35,847 nt of DNA from Streptacidiphilus pinicola (GTDB lineage Bacteria; Actinomycetota; Actinomycetes; Streptomycetales; Streptomycetaceae). The notes beneath the pieces are model-generated. The model worked only from the letters and a program-made list of their open reading frames with translations. It was not told the origin of the DNA and made no database searches. Shown piece by piece: positions 18,214 through 27,071 of the stretch. Every line of letters begins with the position of its first letter. Within the stretch, counting starts at the first letter, position 1. Location of the stretch: NCBI RefSeq assembly GCF_003258295.1, contig NZ_QKYN01000122.1, forward strand, positions 565 to 36,411, in the 5' to 3' direction. The position numbers and the translations under genes were made by a program.

Positions 18214-19092
18214 ATGGAGTTCCGACTGACAGAGGATCAGCACAGCCTGCAGCGGGCGCTGCGCCAGGTAGTGACGGATCGTCAACCCTCATGGCAGGAG
18301 CTGACCGAGGTCGGGCTCTTCCAACTCCGGGTGCCGGAGCCGGAGGGCGGGTTGGGGCTCGGTCTGCCGGAGGCGGTGCTCGCGTTCGAGGAGGCGGGTC
18401 GGGCCGTGCTGGCCGGCCCGCTGGTCGGGACGGAGGTCGCGGCGGCCGTGCTCGGGCTGGACGGCCGGGCCGAGGTGGTGCGGGTGCCCGCACGCGGGCC
18501 CGTCCTGGTGCCGGAACTGCCGACGCTCGACCACGTCCTGCTGCTCCACCCGGACGACTCCCTCGCCGTGCTCCCCGCGGCCGCGGTGGACGCCGCGCCC
18601 GCGGCGGCCGTCGACCCGGACCGGCCGCTGTGGCGACTCGACGGCACGCCGCCGCCCGGCGAGCGCACACCCGAGACGCGGCGCGTCGCCGCCGACGCGA
18701 CGCTGCTCACGGCCGCGCTGCAGGTCGGCCTCGCCTCCCGCACGGTGGCCGAGGCGGTGGCGTACGCGCGCACGCGCGAACAGTTCGGACAACCGATCGG
18801 GGCGTTCCAGGCCGTGCAGCATCTCTGCGCGGACATGCTGGCCCGCGCCGAGCTCGCCCGGGTCGCCGTCTACGCCGCCGCCGTCTCGGGCGACGAGGTG
18901 GAGATCGCCGGCGCCAAGCTGCTCGCCGACGACGCGGCCGTGCACGGTGCCCGCGACTGCCTGCAGGTTCACGGCGGCATGGGGTTCACCTGGGAGGCGC
19001 GGGTGCACCGGCTGCTCAAGCGCGCCTGGGCGTGGGAGCAGGCCGGCGCGGACCGCGAGCGGTGCCTGGAGTCGCTGGCGACGCGCCTGTAG
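18214..19092 (+). CDS. Acyl-CoA dehydrogenase, short partner subunit
   Basis: A 292-residue protein, about 90 residues shorter than typical members. The N-terminal helical part (MEFRLTEDQHSLQRALRQVV, then VGLFQLRVPEPEGGLGLGLPEAVLAFEEAGRAVLAGPLVGTEVA) and the C-terminal helical domain (AEAVAYARTREQFGQPIGAFQAVQHLCADMLARAELARVAVYAAA, then CLQVHGGMGFTWEARVHRLLKRAWAWEQ) are conserved. The middle beta domain is cut down to an Ala/Pro-rich stretch (about 85-150). RTREQFGQPIGAFQ and QVHGGMGFTWE are classic FAD and dimer contacts. Loss of the middle domain fits the non-catalytic or half-site subunit of alpha2beta2 dehydrogenases. It starts 3 bp after its partner's stop and closes the operon. Confidence 0.86.
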   Translation: MEFRLTEDQHSLQRALRQVVTDRQPSWQELTEVGLFQLRVPEPEGGLGLGLPEAVLAFEEAGRAVLAGPLVGTEVAAAVLGLDGRAEVVRVPARGPVLVPELPTLDHVLLLHPDDSLAVLPAAAVDAAPAAAVDPDRPLWRLDGTPPPGERTPETRRVAADATLLTAALQVGLASRTVAEAVAYARTREQFGQPIGAFQAVQHLCADMLARAELARVAVYAAAVSGDEVEIAGAKLLADDAAVHGARDCLQVHGGMGFTWEARVHRLLKRAWAWEQAGADRERCLESLATRL

Positions 19093-19404
19093 CACTGGTG
19101 TCGTAAGGGTGTTTTTGTCGCGACGCCTCGCGGATTCCGGGTGTCGCGGTGCGGTTCGGTTACGCTCACGGGGGTGCGCAGCAAGCAGTCCGCCCGCGGG
19201 ATCGGAGAGGTCGTGGACCCCTCGGTCGCCGGGGACAGAGCGGCCGGGGCAGTATGCACCCCTGGGTGCCCCCTCGGCTGGAATATGCCCGAAGACCATG
19301 CTCCTGGCGGTCGCGGCGGATCATCCTGGTCCGTATACGCGCCGGTACGCGGCTCGCGCGGTGGTCCGGCCCGGCTGATCCCGCAAGCACGGGTGGTGTG
19401 ACAG
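19093..19404. other. 312-bp intergenic region before the RsbW-like gene
   Basis: No convincing gene is present. It holds a short T-run shortly after the acyl-CoA dehydrogenase stop (about 19111-19116), a possible -10 TACGCT (19161-19166) and a small hairpin GCACCC/GGGTGC (19256-19269). GTATAC-rich sequence lies near 19335. A 26-codon frame at 19300-19380 could be a leader peptide but has no supporting ribosome site. Probably the promoter and leader of the gene at 19405. Confidence 0.4.
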
Positions 19405-19851
19405 GTGCAGGTGCAGGCACAGGAGCTACAGGTCCAGACGGCGGTCCAGGCCGACCCGGCCGAGGTGGGTCGGGCCCGTCACTGGGCGCGCAGCCGGCTC
19501 ACCGGCTGTGGCATCGCCCTCGACGACTCCCTCGCGGACACGTTGGTGCTGGTCGTGTCCGAGCTGGTCACCAACGCGGTGGTGCACGCGGGCTCGCCGG
19601 CGGTGCTGCGGCTGGTCTTCCCCGTCGGCCAGGACGCGGAGCGCCGTCCGGTGCGGGTCGAGGTCTCCGACGCCAGCGAGGCGCCGCCCGCGCAGCGCGT
19701 CGCGCCGGACGAGGCGACGGGCGGCCGCGGCCTGGAGCTGGTCAGCGTCCTGACGGACCGCTGGGGCTGGTGCCCGGACGGCAGCGGCAAGCGCGTCTGG
19801 TGCGAACTCCTCCCCGAGGAGCCGGTGGCCGTGGCGGCGTCGCGCCCCTGA
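19405..19851 (+). CDS. RsbW-like ATP-binding protein (HATPase_c, anti-sigma/serine kinase type)
   Basis: A 148-residue single-domain GHKL ATPase. The helix RARHWARSRLTGCGI is followed by the N-box LVVSELVTNAVVHAGS, the G1 region VEVSDASEAPPA and the G2 box TGGRGLELVSVLTDRWG. The ending G-S-G-K-R-V-W-C-E-L is typical of the many Streptomyces regulatory ATPases of this type. Such proteins phosphorylate STAS antagonists and/or bind sigma factors. No sigma or STAS gene adjoins it; the STAS gene at 9565 is the only candidate partner in the window. GTG 19405 and GTG 19411 are both possible starts. It interrupts the catabolic region and is followed 55 bp later by an SGNH hydrolase gene on the same strand. 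Confidence 0.87.
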   Translation: MQVQAQELQVQTAVQADPAEVGRARHWARSRLTGCGIALDDSLADTLVLVVSELVTNAVVHAGSPAVLRLVFPVGQDAERRPVRVEVSDASEAPPAQRVAPDEATGGRGLELVSVLTDRWGWCPDGSGKRVWCELLPEEPVAVAASRP

Positions 19852-19906
19852 GGCGAGGGCGACGACCCTGCGGTTGATCGTCTTCACGGCCGGGAAGGGA
19901 TGCAGC

Positions 19907-20944
19907 ATGAACGTTTCGCCCCTCTCCGCTTGGGACGCCGCGGCCACGGCCCGTGCAGTGGAGGGCGCGATCGACCTCGAATGGGCCCAGGACCGGTCCT
20001 GGTTCATGCCCTGGCGACTGCCGGTCGCCGATCTGGAGCTCCACCACCGCGAGCTCGTGCTGCCCGCCATGTGCCCGAGCGGCGTGCGCCTGCGGCTGCG
20101 CACCGCGTCCACGCGGCTGCTGCTGGACGCCGAGTCCGTGCGACTGCAGGGCGGGCCGGTGTTCGAGGCGCGCTGCGACCTCGCCGTGGACGGCGAGCCG
20201 GTGCGGTCGACGGCGCTCGGCGTCGCGGGCGTCGTCTTCGGCGGCCTGCCGCCGGGGGAGAAGGACGTCGAGATCGCGCTGCCGATCTGCCCGGCCGTCC
20301 GGCTGCGCGGTGTGCGGGCACTGGACGGCGCGGCGCTGCGGCCGCTGCCCGATGAGCGCCCCCGCTGGACCGTCTACGGCAGCAGCATCAGCCACGGCTA
20401 CCGGACCACCCCGAGCCGCACCTGGCCGGCCACCGCCGCCCGCCTGTTGGGGCGCAACCTCACCAACCTGGGCTATGGCGGCGCCTGTCTGCTGGACCCG
20501 CTCGTCGGGCGAATGCTGGCAAAACGCCCCGCCGAATTCATAACGCTCGAACTCGGTATCAACGTCTACAACTCGGCCGCGCTACGGGAACGCACTTTCC
20601 TGCCCGCCGTACACGGCCTATTGGCTGAAATTCGCTCCCGGCAGCCCCTGGTTCCGATCACGGTACTCGGTCCCGTGTTCGGTGGCAGCCGTGAGTCCGA
20701 ACTGGCGGACGGAATGTCGCCCGCCTTCGGCGATCTGACGCTCGGTGCCCTGCGGGACCAGCTGCACGGCGCCGTCGAGCTGCTCCGCAGGCGCGGTGAC
20801 ACTGCGCTGACCTGGTTCGACGGCCGTGAGCTCTGCTCCGCGACGGACGCCGCGCACGGTGCGCTGCCGGACGGCCTGCACCCCGACGAGGCGCACCAGC
20901 AGGAGATGGGCCGCCGCTACGCCGAGCTCCGCGCCGGAGTCTGA
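19907..20944 (+). CDS. SGNH/GDSL-family hydrolase with N-terminal beta domain
   Basis: A 345-residue enzyme. Residues about 1-150 form a beta-sandwich-like region (DLELHHRELVLPAMCPSGVRLRLRTAS and following strands). The SGNH catalytic domain begins at W-T-V-Y-G-S-S-I-S-H-G, with the nucleophile Ser near 159. Block II Gly is in LTNLGYGGAC, block III Asn in ELGINVYNS, and block V is DGLHPDEAHQ with the Asp and His near 322-326. It therefore looks active as an esterase or carbohydrate deacetylase. No signal peptide is seen at ATG 19907 (GAAGGGAT ribosome site), so it may act in the cytosol. Bases about 20515-20710 are less GC-rich than their surroundings, with codons such as ATA, CTA and TTG clustered there. 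Confidence 0.85.
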   Translation: MNVSPLSAWDAAATARAVEGAIDLEWAQDRSWFMPWRLPVADLELHHRELVLPAMCPSGVRLRLRTASTRLLLDAESVRLQGGPVFEARCDLAVDGEPVRSTALGVAGVVFGGLPPGEKDVEIALPICPAVRLRGVRALDGAALRPLPDERPRWTVYGSSISHGYRTTPSRTWPATAARLLGRNLTNLGYGGACLLDPLVGRMLAKRPAEFITLELGINVYNSAALRERTFLPAVHGLLAEIRSRQPLVPITVLGPVFGGSRESELADGMSPAFGDLTLGALRDQLHGAVELLRRRGDTALTWFDGRELCSATDAAHGALPDGLHPDEAHQQEMGRRYAELRAGV

Positions 20945-21069
20945 CGCGCGCTCGGACCACGAACGGATGAAGGCTCAAACGTTACGCAACCAATCCGAAT
21001 TCCGGACAAGCCATTGACGTGACGTGTCCGCCTGATCACGCTTGGGTCCAGCGATTCGTTGCGAGGGGA

Positions 21070-21156
21070 CGCCAAGGCGCGCCCGGCCTTCACGCTGTCT
21101 GCTTCCTTGGCGAGTGCGAATCGCGTCGGCGCGTGTTCAGGGCAGAAGCGCCGACG
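21070..21156. other. Two consecutive perfect stem-loops in a 331-bp gap
   Basis: In the gap 20945-21275 no gene is apparent. CGCCAAGG (21070-21077) pairs with CCTTGGCG (21105-21112) over a 27-nt loop. CGTCGGCGC (21124-21132) pairs with GCGCCGACG (21148-21156) over a 15-nt loop. Upstream, TTGACG at 21015-21020 could be a -35 but no good -10 was found. Together with the hairpin at 21190 this may be a structured 3' UTR or a small RNA. Confidence 0.45.
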
Positions 21157-21189
21157 GGGGCACCTCCGGCCGCGGGGTCGGGGGCTGGT

Positions 21190-21236
21190 GGCGGGACGCC
21201 GTGACGCGTGGAGTCATCCGCGCACGGCGTCCCGCC
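21190..21236. terminator. Strong hairpin between convergent SGNH and cyclase genes
   Basis: GGCGGGACGCCGTG (21190-21203) and CACGGCGTCCCGCC (21223-21236) pair perfectly over 14 bp with a 19-nt loop. It lies 40 bp from the stop of the cyclase-family gene and so is probably its terminator, and perhaps works in both directions. Confidence 0.75.
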
Positions 21237-21275
21237 ATCCGACGTTCCGGCCGCCCCTCGGCGCCCCGCTTCCGG

Positions 21276-22211
21276 CTACTTGACCGCGACCGGCGCCACC
21301 GGCGCGCCCACGCCGCCGACGAACGGCTCGGGCGTCGCGGCCAGCAGGAACGCGTGGACGCCGTCGGCGGCGCAGTCCGCCGCCAGGGCCTCCAGGTTCC
21401 AGTTCTGGCCCTGCATCATGCCCATCTCCACCAGGTCCAACGCGTGGACGGGCAGGTAGAGGCCGTCCACCTCCGGCGGGAAGATCTCGAAGGTCAGCGT
21501 GTCGTTGGCGACCGCCGCCACGTCCCGCGCGTGGAACCACTCCGGGCAGCGCAGGCCGAGGCCGGGGGAGGGGAAGGCGTAGGCGTCGCGGTCCCCGCCC
21601 AGGTAGAACTGCATCTGCCCGGTGCGGATCAGCACCACGTCACCGCCTCGGACGGTCGTGCCGGCCTGCGCCTCGGCCGCGTCCAGGTCCTCGGGGGTGA
21701 CGACGTGGTCGCCCGGCAGCCGGCTCACGCCGTGCAGGCGCGCGATGTCGAGCAGTACGCCGCGGGTGACCAGTGCCCCGGCCTTCTCGATGCCCGAACG
21801 CGTGGCGCCGTCTTGGGCGTTGATGCTGTCCGCGGGCCGGTTGTTGTAGATCCGTCCGCCGTGACTGACGTGCCCGAGGCCGTCCCAGTGGGTGGCCGCC
21901 TGCAGGCCGAGCGTGGCCACGTCGTCGCTGGTGGCGATGGCGCCCGGCCCGAACATCTCGAAGTTGAGCGCCACCATGGTGTGCAGTGGGTTGACCCGGC
22001 CCGGGATCATGCCGGTCTGCACGCCCTGCTGCCGCAGCGGGAGCGCGAGGTCGAAGCGTTTGCCGGTGCGCACGCAGCCGGCCGCCTCGCGGACCACGTC
22101 CGGGGTGATCAGGTTGAGCGTGCCGATCTCGTCCTCGGCACCCCAACGCCCCCAGTTGTTGACGCGTTTGGCGATGTCACGGAACTCGTCGAACTCGGCC
22201 GGTGCGGGCAC
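21276..22211 (-). CDS. Cyclase-family (kynurenine-formamidase-like) metal-dependent hydrolase
   Basis: A 311-residue protein of the PF04199 cyclase family. The metal-binding signature reads THWDGLGHVSHGG, a form of the HxGTHxD motif seen in the longer members of this family. Other family blocks are NWGRWGAEDEIGTLNLITPDVV at the N-terminus, GVLLDIARLHG, VLIRTGQM and SPGLGLRCPEWFHARDVAAVANDT. These enzymes hydrolyse N-formyl or ring lactam/lactone bonds using Mn or Zn; the substrate here is unknown. GTG 22211 has GAGGAGG upstream. It is divergent from the SDR-led operon, and operator B at 22251 lies between them, so it should be co-regulated with that operon. Confidence 0.87.
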   Translation of the reverse strand: MPAPAEFDEFRDIAKRVNNWGRWGAEDEIGTLNLITPDVVREAAGCVRTGKRFDLALPLRQQGVQTGMIPGRVNPLHTMVALNFEMFGPGAIATSDDVATLGLQAATHWDGLGHVSHGGRIYNNRPADSINAQDGATRSGIEKAGALVTRGVLLDIARLHGVSRLPGDHVVTPEDLDAAEAQAGTTVRGGDVVLIRTGQMQFYLGGDRDAYAFPSPGLGLRCPEWFHARDVAAVANDTLTFEIFPPEVDGLYLPVHALDLVEMGMMQGQNWNLEALAADCAADGVHAFLLAATPEPFVGGVGAPVAPVAVK

Positions 22212-22250
22212 GGTCCTCGCCTCCTCTTCCCCTGGGACTTCCCATCGGCA

Positions 22251-22275
22251 AGAATCTAACGGTCCGTCAGATTCT
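22251..22275. promoter_or_regulatory. TetR-type operator, site B
   Basis: A 12+1+12 inverted repeat centred at 22263, with a single mismatched pair (22258/22268). Outer arms are AGAATCT and AGATTCT; the core is CTAACGG-T-CCGTCAG. It lies 39 bp from the cyclase GTG and directly abuts the GAGGAGG of the SDR gene, so a bound repressor would block both promoters. The longest and most symmetrical copy of the motif in the window. Confidence 0.85.
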
Positions 22276-22291
22276 TGAGGAGGGGTACGGC

Positions 22292-23200
22292 GTGGCTGAG
22301 TTCCTGCGCGGCAAGGTGGTCGCGGTGACCGGCGCCGGACGCGGCATCGGGCGTGCGGTGGCGCTCGCCTGTGCCGCCGAGGGAGCCAAGGTCGTGGTCA
22401 ACGACTACGGCGTCGGCATCGACGGCTCCGCGCCGACCAGCGAGGTCGCGGACGAGGTCGTCAAGGAGATCGAGGCGGCCGGCGGCGAGGCCGCGGCCGT
22501 CGCCGACGACATCGCCACGATGGCGGGGGGCGAGCGCGTCGTCCGCACGGCCGTCGAGGCCTTCGGCCGGCTCGACGGCGTGGTCTGCGTGGCCGGCATC
22601 CTGCGTGAGCGGATGCTCTTCAACATGTCCGAGGAGGAGTGGGACCCGGTCATCGCCACCCACCTCAAGGGCACCTTCACCCTCTTCCGCGCCGCCTCCG
22701 CGCTGATGCGCCAGCAGGGCGGCGGCACGCTGGTCGGCTTCACCAGCGGCAACCACCAGGGCTCGGTCAGCCAGGCCAACTACAGCGCGGCCAAGGGCGG
22801 CGTCATCTCCTTGGTCCGCAGCGCCGCACTGGGCCTGCACAAGTACGGCGTCACCGCCAACTGCGTGGCCCCGGTGGCTCGTACCCGCATGTCGGCAGGA
22901 GTCCCGATGGAGCTCAAGGAGATCGGCGAACCGGAGGACGTGGCCGCGCTCGTGGTCTACCTGCTCTCCGACACCGCGCGCGAAATCACCGGGCAGGTCT
23001 ACACCGTGGCCGGACCGAAGATCGCCGTCTGGGCCCAGCCGCGCGAACTGCGGGCCATGTACGCCGAGTCGGGCTCCTGGACCCCGGAGCGGATCGCCGA
23101 CTTCCTGCCCGGCACGGTCGGGGTGGACCCGATGCCGATGCTGCAGCAGCTGCAGGCCATGGCCAAGGCGGCCGCCGCCAAGGAACGTCCCAATGCCTAG
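22292..23200 (+). CDS. Short-chain dehydrogenase/reductase (hydroxyacyl-CoA dehydrogenase type)
   Basis: A 302-residue SDR. The cofactor-binding motif VAVTGAGRGIGRAVALACAAEGAKVVVNDYG carries an Asp after the second strand, which favours NAD over NADP. Then come VCVAGILRERMLFNMSEEEWDPVIATHLKGTF and the catalytic YSAAK near residue 164. The NDYG(V).IDGS...ADEVVKEI insert is that of the SDR domain of peroxisomal multifunctional enzyme 2, whose substrates are 3-hydroxyacyl-CoAs. A C-terminal extension after about 250 (WAQPRELRAMYAESGSWTPERIADFLP) also fits that group. GTG 22292 has GAGGAGG. It leads an operon with acyl-CoA dehydrogenase, aldehyde dehydrogenase and alcohol dehydrogenase genes, placing it in a beta-oxidation-like step. 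Confidence 0.88.
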   Translation: MAEFLRGKVVAVTGAGRGIGRAVALACAAEGAKVVVNDYGVGIDGSAPTSEVADEVVKEIEAAGGEAAAVADDIATMAGGERVVRTAVEAFGRLDGVVCVAGILRERMLFNMSEEEWDPVIATHLKGTFTLFRAASALMRQQGGGTLVGFTSGNHQGSVSQANYSAAKGGVISLVRSAALGLHKYGVTANCVAPVARTRMSAGVPMELKEIGEPEDVAALVVYLLSDTAREITGQVYTVAGPKIAVWAQPRELRAMYAESGSWTPERIADFLPGTVGVDPMPMLQQLQAMAKAAAAKERPNA

Positions 23201-23215
23201 AGGCTGGTGAGAGCG

Positions 23216-24385
23216 ATGGACTTCGCCTTCGACGCGGCGGACGAGGAGTTCCGCACCCGCGCACGGCAGTGGCTCGCGGAACGGCTCGGCCCCGGCGGCG
23301 CCTTCGCCGACCTGCGCGGCGTCAAGGCGCCCGAGGACGCCGACCGGCGCCGCGCCTGGGAGCGCGAGCTCGGCGCCGGCGGCTGGATCGGCCTCGGATG
23401 GCCCGAGGACAGCCTGACCCGGCAGGTCGTCTGGTTCGAGGAGTACGCGCGGGCGGGGGCCCCCGACCCGCTCGGCATCGTCGGCGAGCAACTGCTCGCG
23501 CCGACCCTGCGGCTGCACGGCACCCCCGCCCAGTGCGAGCGCTACCTGCCCGGCATCGCCGACGGCACCGTCATCTGGTGTCAGGGCTACAGCGAACCCG
23601 AGGCCGGCTCCGACCTCGCGAGCGTGCGCACCACCGCCGAACGGGCGCCGGACGGGGCCGGTTGGCTGGTCAGCGGGCAGAAGACCTGGACGTCGCTGTC
23701 CCAGTGGGCCGACTGGTGCTTCGTGCTGGCCCGCACCGAGCCCGGCTCGAAGCGCCACGCCGGGCTCAGCCTGCTGCTGCTGCCGATGGACCAGGAGCCC
23801 GGCCGGATCGAGGTGCGCCCGATCCGGCAGCTCGACGGCGTCAGCGAGTTCAGCGAGGTCTTCTTCGACCGGGCGCGGGCGGTCGACGTCCTCGGCGCGG
23901 TCGGCGAGGGCTGGCGGGTCGCGATGACCCTGCTCTCCTTCGAACGCGGCGCAGGCATGCTGGGCCGTCAGATCGGCTACCAGCGCGAACTCGACGCCGT
24001 GCTGCGCGCGGCGGCCAACTCCGGTGCGGACCGCGACCCCGTGCTGCGGGAGGCGCTCACGCGCCAGTGGGCCGAGCTCTGGGTGATGCGCGCGAACGCG
24101 CTGCGGACCCTGGGTCAGGCCGAGCCGGGGACGGCTGCGGTGGCCAAGCTGGTCTGGGGCAACTGGCACCAGCGGCTGGGGGAGCTGGCGCTCCACGTGC
24201 AGGGCCTCCCCGGCGCGTTCGTGACCGGCGCGGCGCACACGCCGGACGCCTACCCGCTGACCCCCGCCCAGCACACGCTGCTCTTCTCCCGCGCGGACAC
24301 CATCTACGGCGGCAGCGACCAGATCCAGCGCAACATCATCGCCGAGCGCGTTCTCAGCTTGCCCCGCCAGCCGATCTCCGAGTGA
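23216..24385 (+). CDS. Acyl-CoA dehydrogenase
   Basis: A 389-residue FAD enzyme with all three domains. Signatures are TVIWCQGYSEPEAGSDLASVRTTAER (about 119-144), QKTWTSLSQWADWCFVLARTE, the EFSEVFFDRARAVDVLGAVGEGWRVAMTLLSFERG segment and the terminal YGGSDQIQRNIIAERVLSLPRQ. It is similar in layout to the gene at 17062 and may be a paralogue acting on a related CoA ester. It lacks an adjacent short partner, so it is probably a homo-oligomer, or it shares the partner at 18214. ATG 23216 is 15 bp after the SDR stop. The next gene follows after 12 bp, so the operon continues. Confidence 0.9.
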   Translation: MDFAFDAADEEFRTRARQWLAERLGPGGAFADLRGVKAPEDADRRRAWERELGAGGWIGLGWPEDSLTRQVVWFEEYARAGAPDPLGIVGEQLLAPTLRLHGTPAQCERYLPGIADGTVIWCQGYSEPEAGSDLASVRTTAERAPDGAGWLVSGQKTWTSLSQWADWCFVLARTEPGSKRHAGLSLLLLPMDQEPGRIEVRPIRQLDGVSEFSEVFFDRARAVDVLGAVGEGWRVAMTLLSFERGAGMLGRQIGYQRELDAVLRAAANSGADRDPVLREALTRQWAELWVMRANALRTLGQAEPGTAAVAKLVWGNWHQRLGELALHVQGLPGAFVTGAAHTPDAYPLTPAQHTLLFSRADTIYGGSDQIQRNIIAERVLSLPRQPISE

Positions 24386-24397
24386 GGGCTTCAGGTC

Positions 24398-25885
24398 ATG
24401 ACTGACGCAACACCGCACCGCCTCTTCATCGACAACCAGTGGCGCGAGGGCGGCGCCGGCACCTACCCCGTCATCAACCCCGGCACCGAAGGCCTCGTCG
24501 GACACGCCCCCGAGGCGTCGGCCGCCGATGTCGCCGACGCCGTCGCCGCCGCGCGCTCCGCGCAGGGGGAGTGGGCGGCGACCCCGCCCACGAAGCGGGC
24601 GGCGCTGCTGGACCGGATCGCCGATCTCGTTCTCGCTCGCGCGGACGAGTTCGTCCCGCTGCTCCAGGCCGAGACCGGCGCCACCATCCGGGTCGCCTCC
24701 ACCATGCAGCTGCCCGTCGTCGCGGACCGGTTCCGCCGATACGCGCGCGGGGCGCTCGAGCCCACCGTCGAGTCGTTCCCCGCGCACCCCGTCGCGGCCA
24801 CCCCGCTCGCCGCCGGCGGCCTCACCAACGCCGCCGCCGCGCGCCGGCCCGTGGGCGTCGTCGGCTGCATCACCTCGTACAACTTCCCCATCGTCAACCT
24901 GGCCGGAAAGCTCGCCCCGGCGCTCGCGATGGGCAATACCGTCGTCGCCAAGCCCGCCCCGCAGGACCCGCTGGCCTGCCTCAAACTGGGTGAGATCTTC
25001 GTCGAGGCCGGTGCGCCCGCCGGGCTGTTCAACGTGATCACCGACTCCGGCGCGGCCGCCGGCGCCGCGCTCGTCGCCTCGCCGGACGTCGACATGATCA
25101 GCTTCACCGGCTCGACGACCGTCGGCCGCCGCATCGCCACCGGCGGCGGCGCGACGATGAAGCGGCTGCTGCTGGAGCTCGGCGGCAAGGGCGCGGCGAT
25201 CGTGCTGGAGGACGCCGACGTCGCCAAGGCCGTCATGGCCATCGGCTCCACCTGGGCCTTCCACTCCGGTCAGATCTGCACCGCGCCCACCCGCGCGTTG
25301 GTGCACCGCTCCCGCTACGACGAGGTCGTCGCCGGCCTGGCCCGGTTCGCCGCCCGGCTGCCCGTCGGGGACCCGCTGCTCCTGACCACCGTCGTCGGCC
25401 CCCTGATCTCCGCCGCGCACCGCGATCGCGTCGAGGGCTACATCGCCGGGGCGCTCGCCGAGGGCGCGCGGCTGGTCCTCGGCGGCACCCGCAAGGAGCA
25501 CACCGCGGACACCCCCGAACTCCCCGCCACCGGCTTCTTCGTGGCGCCCACCCTGCTCGCCGACGTGACGCCGCGGATGACGATCGCGCGCGAGGAGGTC
25601 TTCGGGCCGGTCGTCGTGGTGATCCCCTTCGAGGACGAGGCGGAGGCGCTCGCCATCGCCGACTCCACCGACTACGGGCTCTACGACTACGTCTTCACCG
25701 ACGACACCGCCCGCGCCTACGCGCTCGCCGCCCGCCTGCGCAGTGGCAACGTCGGCATCAACACCGCGCAACGCCACCCGGAGACGCCCTTCGGCGGCTT
25801 CAAGCAGAGCGGCGTCGGCCGCGACGGCGGCTCCTTCGGCCTGCACGCCTACAGCGAGCAGCAGGCCATCGTCTGGCAGTCATAG
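24398..25885 (+). CDS. NAD(P)-dependent aldehyde dehydrogenase
   Basis: A 495-residue ALDH-superfamily enzyme. Visible are the N-terminal strand RLFIDNQWREGGAGTYPVINPGTE, the oxyanion Asn in GCITSYNFPIVNLAGKLAPALAMGNTVVAKPAPQDPL, the cofactor loop SFTGSTTVGRRI, the general base Glu near 260 (LLLELGGKGAAIV) and the nucleophile Cys near 294 (HSGQICTAPTRALV). The C-terminal EEVFGPVVVVIPFEDEAEAL and TPFGGFKQSGVGRDGG blocks are normal. It oxidises an aldehyde to the acid; with the alcohol dehydrogenase immediately downstream (12 bp) it suggests stepwise alcohol-to-acid oxidation feeding the CoA ligase steps. The substrate is not readable from sequence. Confidence 0.93.
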   Translation: MTDATPHRLFIDNQWREGGAGTYPVINPGTEGLVGHAPEASAADVADAVAAARSAQGEWAATPPTKRAALLDRIADLVLARADEFVPLLQAETGATIRVASTMQLPVVADRFRRYARGALEPTVESFPAHPVAATPLAAGGLTNAAAARRPVGVVGCITSYNFPIVNLAGKLAPALAMGNTVVAKPAPQDPLACLKLGEIFVEAGAPAGLFNVITDSGAAAGAALVASPDVDMISFTGSTTVGRRIATGGGATMKRLLLELGGKGAAIVLEDADVAKAVMAIGSTWAFHSGQICTAPTRALVHRSRYDEVVAGLARFAARLPVGDPLLLTTVVGPLISAAHRDRVEGYIAGALAEGARLVLGGTRKEHTADTPELPATGFFVAPTLLADVTPRMTIAREEVFGPVVVVIPFEDEAEALAIADSTDYGLYDYVFTDDTARAYALAARLRSGNVGINTAQRHPETPFGGFKQSGVGRDGGSFGLHAYSEQQAIVWQS

Positions 25886-25897
25886 GAGGGTTCGGGA

Positions 25898-26971
<1,074 letters not shown>

Positions 26972-27071
26972 CGGTGCGTAAATGTCTGCGGGGAGCCCCC
27001 CGTGCGTGCATGATCGGTCCGGATCCAGCGGACGGTCCCACGTGACCGGCACTCTGCAGACAGGAATGCGC

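Noticed and set aside
19300-19380. A 26-codon frame upstream of the RsbW-like gene
   Set aside because: No Shine-Dalgarno sequence and no recognisable product; kept only as a remark on the intergenic region.
19751-19760. TGACGGACCG in the RsbW-like gene
   Set aside because: Only half of the palindrome, encoded by Leu-Thr-Asp-Arg codons inside a conserved coding region.
20990-21060. A possible c-di-AMP or other riboswitch in the gap after the SGNH gene
   Set aside because: The conserved GGGGAGCCA-type core of that riboswitch class was not found and the downstream gene on that strand is antisense to the cyclase gene.
22256-25846. A 1196-codon open frame on the minus strand
   Set aside because: It is antisense to the SDR, acyl-CoA dehydrogenase and aldehyde dehydrogenase genes, which have clear family motifs. 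Its Gly/Arg/Val/Asp-rich translation is what high-GC antisense frames give.
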